Positions 1 through 5,408 of a stretch of DNA of 5,408 nucleotides are shown one piece after another (position 1 is the stretch's first letter; the number at the start of each line of letters is the position of its first letter). The position numbers were made by a program, and so were the translations under genes. A model generated the notes under the pieces. The model saw only the letters and a list, made by a program, of their open reading frames with translations. It was not told the DNA's origin and searched no databases. Origin of the DNA: Clostridia bacterium (lineage in GTDB: Bacteria; Bacillota_A; Clostridia; Oscillospirales; CAG-382); assembly GCA_017517985.1 (NCBI GenBank), contig JAFWWX010000056.1:1-5408 (forward strand). Reading direction: 5' to 3'.

Positions 1-957
1 AAGTTTGTCAAGTGCCTTCATCAGCACCTTTGCATTATTCTTATAAACCTTTATATTATCATGAATTTGTTTCTGACCTTCGGGGGTAAATACTGCAGCA
101 CCGCCTTTTTGAATTATGTATGATACACCATTGGTTTTTGTGGTACGGTTCCTTACCCACATTTCATTAAAATTCATTCCCTGTCTTACAAGTTTTTTGG
201 GTATAACAGTATAACCAAGTCGTGTTCCTGTAAATCCTGCTGTTTTTGACAGTGAACAAATTTCAATTGCACAGGTTTCTGCTCCATCTAATTCAAAAAT
301 ACTGTGAGGCAAACTTTCATCTTCTATAAATGCCTCATAAGCTGCATCAAACAGAATAACAGAGCCATTTTCATTTGCAAAATCAACCCAAGCCTGAAGC
401 TGATTACGGCTGAACACTGCACCTGTCGGATTGTTCGGAGAACAAATATATAAAATATCCGCCTTAACCTCTTCGGATGGTGATGGCAAAAATCCATTAT
501 CTTTTCCCGAGGCAAGATGTACTATTTTTCTGCCTGCCATAACATTTGCATCAACATATGCAGGATATGCAGGCTCGATTACAAGTGCTGAGCTGGATCT
601 AGCAAAAAGATCGAGAATATCACCAAGCTCGTCACTTGCACCGCTGGACACAAACACTTCATCGGTTGATACTGTTACTCCTCTGTCGGCATAGTATTTT
701 GCGATGGTTTCACGAAGAAACGGTGCTCCGCATTCGGGCATATAGCCGTGAAAATTTTCTTTCTTCGCCTGTTCGTCAACTGCTTCATGCAGTGCACGAA
801 TTACAGCATCGCAAAGCGGGAGTGATACATCGCCGATGCCCATACGATAAAGATGCTTATCGGGATTTGCTGCCAAATATGCCTTTGTCTTCTGTGCAAT
901 GTTGTAAAAAAGGTATGAATCCTTTAAGTCTGCGTAATGTGTGTTTGGTGTAATCAT
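1..957 (-). CDS. dapL: LL-diaminopimelate aminotransferase (divergent DapL type), 3' end cut off by window
   Basis: The 319 visible residues are a fold-type I PLP-dependent aminotransferase; roughly 70-90 C-terminal residues lie beyond the left edge. DapL converts tetrahydrodipicolinate plus glutamate directly to LL-diaminopimelate, bypassing succinylated or acetylated intermediates. Visible DapL-like blocks are SYLFYNIA (14-21), MGIGDVSLPL (39-48), EPAYPAYVDANVMAG (128-142), CSPNNPTGA (172-180), D204 and Y207 in FDAAYEAF, the PLP lysine K238 in SLSKTAGFTGTRLGYT with R246, and VIPKKL (251-256). The ATG overlaps the dapF stop as ATGA, and dapF uses the expected product, which supports the assignment. 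The loop VSSGASDE (103-110) replaces the VSDGAKCD expected in plant and chlamydial DapL. GYMPECG (71-77) replaces GYGAEQG or GYGPEQG, and the segment after VMAG is about a dozen residues shorter than in the plant enzyme as I remember it. A related aminotransferase with another acceptor is possible but less likely. Confidence 0.85.
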   Translation of the reverse strand, partial: MITPNTHYADLKDSYLFYNIAQKTKAYLAANPDKHLYRMGIGDVSLPLCDAVIRALHEAVDEQAKKENFHGYMPECGAPFLRETIAKYYADRGVTVSTDEVFVSSGASDELGDILDLFARSSSALVIEPAYPAYVDANVMAGRKIVHLASGKDNGFLPSPSEEVKADILYICSPNNPTGAVFSRNQLQAWVDFANENGSVILFDAAYEAFIEDESLPHSIFELDGAETCAIEICSLSKTAGFTGTRLGYTVIPKKLVRQGMNFNEMWVRNRTTKTNGVSYIIQKGGAAVFTPEGQKQIHDNIKVYKNNAKVLMKALDKL

Positions 958-1745
958 TCTATTACATCTCCTTCGTATATCATTTCTGCCGGTCCCGTCA
1001 TGGTAACAGAATAGTCCGGCGCTATTTTTATTTTCAGAGTACCACCGTCTAACACAACAGATATTTCATCATCAAACGAGCAGTAACCTTGTTTTATTGC
1101 TGCCGCAGCCACAGCGCAGGCACCCGTTCCGCAGGCCATTGTCACTCCACTGCCACGCTCCCATACACGCATTCTAAGAGTGTGCCTGTCTATGACTTCC
1201 ACAAACTCAACATTTACTCCATCCGGAAAAGCACGATGATGCTCCATTTTAGGCCCTAACGTCAAAAGCGGTGCTTTTTCAATGTCCGCAACAAAACTGA
1301 CTGCATGAGGATTGCCCACAGAAACAGGAGTACAGGTGACCTTTTCACCATCTACATCAAGCTGTAGATTTTCTGACACCTCGGCTTTTCCCATTCCTAC
1401 AGATACCGTTTTTACTTTGCCGTTTGAAACATTCAAATCAAGTGTTTTAATGCCCGAAAGAGTTTCTATTCTGAGGTGCTTTTTGTCTGTATAGCCTTTG
1501 TCATATACATACTTTCCGACACAGCGGATGCCATTACCGCACATTTTTGCTTCACTTCCATCTGCATTGAATATTCGCATTTTGAAATCTGAAATTTCTG
1601 ACGGAGAAATATATATCATTCCGTCCGAACCTGCTCCAAAATGGCGTTCAGATAACTTTATTGACAAATCCTCAATATTTGCAGGCACTTCGCCGTAAAC
1701 ATACAAATAATCATTTCCAAGGCCGTGCATTTTCGTAAAGTGCAT
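954..1745 (-). CDS. dapF: Diaminopimelate epimerase, complete
   Basis: DapF interconverts LL- and meso-diaminopimelate, the last step before lysine and the source of meso-DAP for peptidoglycan, in the cytoplasm without a cofactor. From the chosen ATG the protein is 263 residues, close to the 274 of E. coli, and begins MHFTKMHGLGNDYLYV, the canonical N-terminus with N11. The two catalytic cysteines are both present: C69 in KMCGNGIRC and C205 in MACGTGACA. Other conserved blocks are RHFGAGSDG (34-42), FNADGSEA (59-66), GNPHAV (144-149), GVNVEFVE (176-183) and WERGSG (195-200). The two pseudo-symmetric halves are about 1-117 and 118-263. An in-frame TTG at 1793 would add 16 residues, but these lack family similarity and overlap the upstream small ORF. 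The 3' end overlaps the aminotransferase gene by 4 nt, which pairs the enzyme with the one supplying its substrate. Confidence 0.97.
   Translation of the reverse strand: MHFTKMHGLGNDYLYVYGEVPANIEDLSIKLSERHFGAGSDGMIYISPSEISDFKMRIFNADGSEAKMCGNGIRCVGKYVYDKGYTDKKHLRIETLSGIKTLDLNVSNGKVKTVSVGMGKAEVSENLQLDVDGEKVTCTPVSVGNPHAVSFVADIEKAPLLTLGPKMEHHRAFPDGVNVEFVEVIDRHTLRMRVWERGSGVTMACGTGACAVAAAAIKQGYCSFDDEISVVLDGGTLKIKIAPDYSVTMTGPAEMIYEGDVIE
966..973 (-). promoter_or_regulatory. Ribosome-binding site of the aminotransferase gene
   Basis: AAGGAGAT lies in the last codons of dapF, with the GGAG core 10 nt before the ATG at 957-955. Together with the ATGA overlap it supports that start and suggests coupled translation of dapF and the next gene. 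Confidence 0.75.
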
Positions 1746-1858
1746 TATCCGTTCCTCCTTGCTCTGTTGATAAATTTTACTACTGCACAACAAATCAGTC
1801 CAAGAAAAGTCCCACCTAAAACAGAACCCACTGTAATTACCGTCTTTTTATTTTTCAT
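1745..1858 (-). CDS. Small single-span membrane protein, 37 aa, function unknown
   Basis: This ORF falls below usual length cut-offs. It starts with ATG, ends in TAA and encodes 37 residues. The N-terminus is basic (MKNKK). Residues 6-27 are an uninterrupted hydrophobic stretch long enough to cross a membrane once, and the tail KFINRARRNG has four basic residues. The helix holds two successive GxxxG patterns (G11/G15 and G16/G20), which often mediate helix packing, and a Cys pair at 23-24. There is no lipobox, because Ile precedes C23, and no recognisable domain. Basic charge on both ends leaves the orientation open. It starts 14 nt after carB behind an excellent ribosome-binding site, and its stop shares one base with the dapF ATG (TAATG), so it is translated with the operon and probably coupled to dapF. 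Possible roles are a small membrane regulator or anchor, or simply a translational coupler for dapF; I do not recognise the family. Expression is well supported and function is not. Confidence 0.75.
   Translation of the reverse strand: MKNKKTVITVGSVLGGTFLGLICCAVVKFINRARRNG
1754..1760 (-). promoter_or_regulatory. Ribosome-binding site of dapF
   Basis: AAGGAGG lies inside the last codons of the 37-aa ORF, 8 nt before the ATG at 1745-1743. It fixes the dapF start at that ATG. A longer reading from a TTG at 1793 has no comparable site. The spacing is the same as at the small ORF. Confidence 0.85.
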
Positions 1859-1865
1859 TGTGCAT

Positions 1866-1874
1866 ACCTCCTTT
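1866..1874 (-). promoter_or_regulatory. Strong ribosome-binding site of the 37-codon ORF
   Basis: AAAGGAGGT is a near-perfect complement of the 16S rRNA 3' end. Its AGGAGG core is followed by an 8-nt spacer and the ATG at 1858-1856. Its first two bases are the last two bases of the carB TAA stop. Neither dapF, which begins more than 100 nt downstream and has its own site, nor any other ORF of useful length can be served by it. This is the main evidence that the small ORF is translated. Confidence 0.85.
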
Positions 1875-4800
1875 AAGCGTCTATTGTAGATATTCCTATT
1901 GTCATTTCCTCAAGAACATCCAGTAAAACCTTTACTGTATCTAATGATGTAAACATTGTGATATTATTTTCTGTTGCTGTTCTTCTTATTGCAACGCCAT
2001 CTTCGTAGTGCACACCCGATAGAATGGCACGGGTACATATAACATAGCTGACATATCCTGCACGAATTGCTTCAAGTATCTCCGTGCTTCCTTCTGAGAG
2101 CTTTCTGAGTATTCTTGTTTTAATGCCATGCTTTTTCAAAAACTCTGCCGTTCCGATTGTTGCCTCGATATTGAATCCCATATCGTAGAAGCGCTTAACA
2201 AGCGGCAGGGCCTCTTCTTTATCCTCATCGGCAAGCGTTACAACAACGGTACCATAATTTTGAAGCTTCATTCCCGAGGCCGTAAGTGCTTTATACATCG
2301 CCCTTGGAAATTTATCATCATATCCGATTGCTTCGCCTGTTGACTTCATTTCCGGTGAAAGATACGAATCCATTCCGTTAAGCTTTGAAAATGAGAATGC
2401 AGGTGCTTTTACATAATGACGCATTTTTTCGTCAGGATAAACCTCTGTTACACCTTGCTCTTTAAGGCTTTTTCCGAGGATAACCAAAGTTGCAATATCT
2501 GCAAGGCTGTAGCCTGTAGATTTTGAGAGAAATGGCACCGTTCTTGAAGAACGCGGATTTACTTCGATGATATAAACATTTTCTTTTTCATCCACAATGA
2601 ACTGAATATTGAAAAGTCCGATAATACCAATGCCAAGTCCTAATTTTTCGGTATAATCAAGAATTGTTTCCTTGACCTTTTTGGATACGCTGTATGTGGG
2701 ATAAACACTTATTGAGTCGCCGCTGTGAACTCCAGTTCTTTCAACAAGCTCCATAATACCCGGAACAAATACTGACTTGCCATCGCATATAGCATCCACT
2801 TCAAGCTCCTTGCCCCTGATATATTTATCAACCAAAACCGGCTTATCTTCGTCAATTTCTACGGCAGTTTTAAGATAGTGGCGAAGAGCTTCTTCTTTTG
2901 CAACAATCTGCATAGCACGTCCGCCTAATACAAAGCTTGGTCTTACAAGTACGGGATAGCCAATTTCTTCCGCCGCCTTTATCCCATCTTCTATGTTCGT
3001 AACTGCACGTCCGGGCGGTTGTGGGATACCAAGCTCTTTTAACAGTTTTTCAAAAGCATCTCTGTTCTCAGCTTTATCTATTGCTGCACAGTCTGTACCG
3101 ATAATTTTTACACCGCGGTCTACCAATGGCTGTGCAAGATTTACCGCAGTTTGCCCTCCAAGGGTTACAATTACACCCTCTGCATTTTCTAATTCAATAA
3201 TATTCATTACATCTTCAGGTGTCAGCGGTTCAAAATAGAGCTTATCACTCGTTGTATAATCAGTTGAAACTGTTTCGGGATTGTTATTTATAATAATTGC
3301 CTCGAAACCGGCTGCCTTAATTGTTTTAACGGCATGTACTGTTGAATAGTCAAATTCCACACCCTGACCGATTCTGATAGGACCCGAGCCAAGAACGATT
3401 ACCTTTTTCTTATCCGATACCTTTGATTCATTTTCGCCCTCGTAGGTTGAATAGAAGTATGGAATATAGCTGTCAAATTCTGATGCACAGGTGTCAATCA
3501 TTTTATATACAGGCATAATGCATGCTTCTTTTCTTGTTTTAAATACTTCATTTTCAGGTTTGTTCCACAACAGTGCAATTTCCTTATCTGAAAATCCCAT
3601 TTTCTTTGCTTTTATAAGTTCATCTGTATTCCCAACAGAATATTTTAATGCTCCTTCTTCATCAATGATGTTTTTTAGCTTTCTAATGAAGAATCTGTCA
3701 ATCTGTGTGTTTTTGCAAATCGTATCAATTTCTATACCTTTGCGAAGTAATTCTGCTATAGCATAAATTCTGTCATCAGTTCCAATTTTGATGTAATCGA
3801 GCAGGTCTGCAACCGATATTTCATCAAACTTTTTGTGATGCAAATGCCATATACCGATTTCCAATGAACGAATTGCTTTTAAAAGACTTTCTTCAAATGT
3901 TCTTCCAATTGACATCACCTCGCCGGTCGCCTTCATCTGTGTTCCAAGCTTGTTGTTTGCATCGGTAAATTTATCAAAAGGAAATCTCGGCATTTTTGTT
4001 ACCACATAGTCAAGAGTGGGTTCAAAGGATGCAGGTGTGTTCGCTATTCTGATTTCGTCAAGTGTCATACCCACACCGATTTTTGCCGATACCCTTGCAA
4101 TCGGATATCCGCTTGCCTTTGAGGCGAGTGCCGATGAACGAGATACTCTCGGATTTACCTCTATCAAATAATACTGAAATGATTTTGGATCAAGTGCAAA
4201 CTGAACATTGCAGCCGCCTTCGATTTTAAGAGCACGGATAATTTTAAGTGCGCTATCACGAAGCATATGATATTCCTTATTTGTTAGTGTCTGCGAAGGA
4301 CACACAACAATAGAATCACCCGTATGAATACCGACAGGATCAAGATTTTCCATATTACAGATAGTAATTGCTGTATCGTTGGAATCTCTTATTACCTCGT
4401 ATTCGATTTCCTTAAAGCCTTTAATACTCTTTTCGATTAAAACCTGATGGACAGGTGAAAGACTAAGCGCATTTTTCATTATCTGCAAAAACTCTTCCTC
4501 ATTGTCTGCAAAGCCGCCGCCTGTTCCACCGAGAGTGAATGCAGGTCGAAGCACAACGGGATAACCTATTTCTTTTGCAACCTTCAATCCTTCTTCCATA
4601 GAATTTGCAATGTCCGAAGGAAGCACAGGCTCGCCAAGGCTCTCACAAAGCTCCTTGAACAGTTCTCTGTCCTCGGCTCTTTCAATACTTTCACTCTTTG
4701 TTCCTAAAAGCTCGGTACGGCATTCTTTCAATATGCCTTTCTTTTCGAGCTGCATAGCAAGATTAAGACCCGTCTGACCGCCTATTCCCGGCAAGATTGC

Positions 4801-5052
4801 ATCCGGTCTTTCATGTCTGATAATTTTTGCGATGTATTCAAGATTAAGAGGCTCCATATAAACCTTATCTGCAACTGCAGTGTCTGTCATAATTGTTGCA
4901 GGATTTGAATTGCAAAGTATAACCTCATAACCCTCTTCACGAAGTGCAAGACAGGCTTGTGTGCCTGCATAGTCAAATTCTGCAGCCTGACCGATTACAA
5001 TAGGACCGGAACCGATAACGAGAACTTTTTTTATATCTTGTCTTTTAGGCAT
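1873..5052 (-). CDS. carB: Carbamoyl-phosphate synthetase large (ammonia-dependent) subunit, complete
   Basis: This 1059-residue protein uses two ATP and bicarbonate, with ammonia from CarA, to make carbamoyl phosphate for pyrimidines and arginine. The two homologous halves are complete. Half one has [15 protein letters not shown] (14-28), [10 protein letters not shown] (48-57), GGQTG (91-95), the ATP-grasp residues R129, R169 and GGTGGG (175-180), E215, H243, Q284, E298, N300 and R302. The oligomerisation region spans about 400-548. Half two has [15 protein letters not shown] (555-569), [11 protein letters not shown]704, LGGRAM (709-714), E749, H776, Q817, E830, N832 and R834. An MGS-like allosteric domain fills about 935-1059. 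E. coli CarB is 1073 residues, so length is normal. A883 stands where the E. coli ornithine-sensing Glu892 is expected, which suggests a pyrimidine-type enzyme not activated by ornithine (inference). Other odd positions are L769, C1006 and R1008, described under findings. The ATG start has a good ribosome-binding site and overlaps carA. Confidence 0.98.
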   Translation of the reverse strand: MPKRQDIKKVLVIGSGPIVIGQAAEFDYAGTQACLALREEGYEVILCNSNPATIMTDTAVADKVYMEPLNLEYIAKIIRHERPDAILPGIGGQTGLNLAMQLEKKGILKECRTELLGTKSESIERAEDRELFKELCESLGEPVLPSDIANSMEEGLKVAKEIGYPVVLRPAFTLGGTGGGFADNEEEFLQIMKNALSLSPVHQVLIEKSIKGFKEIEYEVIRDSNDTAITICNMENLDPVGIHTGDSIVVCPSQTLTNKEYHMLRDSALKIIRALKIEGGCNVQFALDPKSFQYYLIEVNPRVSRSSALASKASGYPIARVSAKIGVGMTLDEIRIANTPASFEPTLDYVVTKMPRFPFDKFTDANNKLGTQMKATGEVMSIGRTFEESLLKAIRSLEIGIWHLHHKKFDEISVADLLDYIKIGTDDRIYAIAELLRKGIEIDTICKNTQIDRFFIRKLKNIIDEEGALKYSVGNTDELIKAKKMGFSDKEIALLWNKPENEVFKTRKEACIMPVYKMIDTCASEFDSYIPYFYSTYEGENESKVSDKKKVIVLGSGPIRIGQGVEFDYSTVHAVKTIKAAGFEAIIINNNPETVSTDYTTSDKLYFEPLTPEDVMNIIELENAEGVIVTLGGQTAVNLAQPLVDRGVKIIGTDCAAIDKAENRDAFEKLLKELGIPQPPGRAVTNIEDGIKAAEEIGYPVLVRPSFVLGGRAMQIVAKEEALRHYLKTAVEIDEDKPVLVDKYIRGKELEVDAICDGKSVFVPGIMELVERTGVHSGDSISVYPTYSVSKKVKETILDYTEKLGLGIGIIGLFNIQFIVDEKENVYIIEVNPRSSRTVPFLSKSTGYSLADIATLVILGKSLKEQGVTEVYPDEKMRHYVKAPAFSFSKLNGMDSYLSPEMKSTGEAIGYDDKFPRAMYKALTASGMKLQNYGTVVVTLADEDKEEALPLVKRFYDMGFNIEATIGTAEFLKKHGIKTRILRKLSEGSTEILEAIRAGYVSYVICTRAILSGVHYEDGVAIRRTATENNITMFTSLDTVKVLLDVLEEMTIGISTIDA

Positions 5053-5408
5053 TTTCTTTTTCTCCCTTCATCAGTTCAATAAATTCATCAAATAAATATG
5101 TGCTGTCCTGCGGTCCGGGTGCACTTTCGGGATGATATTGCACAGAAAAAACCTTATCTTTTCTGCATTCAACCCCTTCAACCGTATTGTCAAGTAAATT
5201 TATATGTGTAATCTCTAAATCGGTATCCAGAATGCTGTCTTTTTCTACAGCATAGGAATGATTTTGAGAAGTGATTTCAATTTTATTTGTTTTTAAATTT
5301 CGTACCGGATGATTGCCGCCACGGTGTCCGAATTTAAGTTTATATGTTTTTGCTCCGTAGGAAAGTGCAATAATCTGATGTCCAAGACAGATTCCGAATA
5401 TAGGATAT
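5045..5408 (-). CDS. carA: Carbamoyl-phosphate synthetase small (glutaminase) subunit, 3' part only
   Basis: This is the C-terminal 120 residues of CarA; the 5' part lies beyond the right edge of the window. The small subunit hydrolyses glutamine and passes ammonia to CarB for carbamoyl phosphate synthesis in the cytoplasm. The fragment covers most of the class I glutamine amidotransferase domain. The nucleophile elbow GICLGHQ carries the catalytic Cys at fragment residue 7. It is followed by [10 protein letters not shown] and QNHSYAV, and then by YHPE with the catalytic His at 92 and Glu at 94. The Cys-to-His spacing is close to that of the E. coli enzyme (C269, H353). The tail [17 protein letters not shown] is the usual family ending. 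The stop codon lies 8 nt inside carB, so the two genes overlap in different frames and are probably translationally coupled. The triad is intact in the visible part and nothing suggests decay. The gene could be named pyrAA if the operon is devoted to pyrimidines; the sequence shown does not settle this. Confidence 0.96.
   Translation of the reverse strand, partial: YPIFGICLGHQIIALSYGAKTYKLKFGHRGGNHPVRNLKTNKIEITSQNHSYAVEKDSILDTDLEITHINLLDNTVEGVECRKDKVFSVQYHPESAPGPQDSTYLFDEFIELMKGEKENA
5061..5068 (-). promoter_or_regulatory. Ribosome-binding site of carB
   Basis: AAGGGAGA lies inside the 3' end of carA, with its GGGAG core 9 nt before the carB ATG. It supports the ATG at 5052-5050 as the carB start. 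Because it sits within carA, carB translation probably depends partly on ribosomes finishing carA. Confidence 0.8.

Noticed and set aside
324..515. Minus-strand ORF of 63 codons
   Set aside because: It lies in another frame inside dapL, and its translation has no recognisable domain.
431..953. Plus-strand ORFs of 87 and 105 codons (431-694 and 636-953)
   Set aside because: They lie opposite dapL, which shows clear family motifs throughout. The translations look like antisense shadows with no domain.
1312..1698. Plus-strand ORFs at 1312-1494 and 1498-1698
   Set aside because: Both are antisense to the conserved dapF coding region and have no recognisable product.
1745..1858. Small ORF as a type I toxin or a lipoprotein
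   Set aside because: A small hydrophobic peptide with a basic tail can look like a type I toxin, but this one sits inside a biosynthetic operon with no visible antisense RNA gene or separate promoter. The Cys pair is not preceded by a lipobox small residue.
1848..1865. Five-codon ORF from an ATG just upstream of the small ORF start
   Set aside because: Its ATG is only one base after AGGAGG, too close for initiation, and it stops after five codons. The ATG at 1858 has ideal spacing.
1859..1872. Possible terminator or promoter between carB and the small ORF
   Set aside because: The gap is only 14 nt, is largely taken up by a ribosome-binding site, and has no inverted repeat or T-run.
2128..3766. 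Plus-strand ORFs at 2128-2343, 2993-3238 and 3491-3766
   Set aside because: All are antisense to carB, which is intact and conserved across these stretches.

Overview
The window is almost entirely coding, and every supported gene lies on the minus strand, so transcription runs from base 5408 towards base 1. In transcription order it holds the 3' end of carA (small subunit of carbamoyl-phosphate synthetase), a complete carB (large subunit), a 37-codon membrane-protein ORF, a complete dapF (diaminopimelate epimerase), and the 5' four-fifths of an LL-diaminopimelate aminotransferase gene (dapL type). carA runs off the right edge and dapL off the left edge.

The genes are packed as one operon. 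carA and carB overlap by 8 nt. The small ORF starts 14 nt after carB, and its Shine-Dalgarno sequence overlaps the carB stop codon. The small ORF and dapF share one base (TAATG), and dapF and dapL overlap by 4 nt (ATGA). Each junction has a purine-rich ribosome-binding site 8-10 nt before the start codon. I see no promoter, terminator, riboswitch, RNA gene, repeat, mobile element or CRISPR array. The only bases outside a coding sequence are the 14 between carB and the small ORF.

The organism is most likely a low-to-moderate GC Firmicute of the class Clostridia, probably of the Ruminococcaceae/Oscillospiraceae type. The grounds are strong AGGAGG ribosome-binding sites, A/T-rich codon use, a CarB that resembles the pyrimidine-type enzymes of Firmicutes, and an aminotransferase-route lysine/peptidoglycan pathway. 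This assignment is inferred from memory of the families and was not tested by a search.

Functionally, CarA and CarB make carbamoyl phosphate for pyrimidine and arginine synthesis. The dapL product makes LL-diaminopimelate from tetrahydrodipicolinate, and DapF epimerises it to meso-diaminopimelate for lysine and peptidoglycan. No dramatic new system is visible. The item most worth follow-up is the 37-aa single-span membrane protein between carB and dapF, which a length cut-off would miss and which an over-extended dapF start would partly hide. Secondary points are a divergent active-site loop in the aminotransferase and several substitutions at functional positions of CarB.
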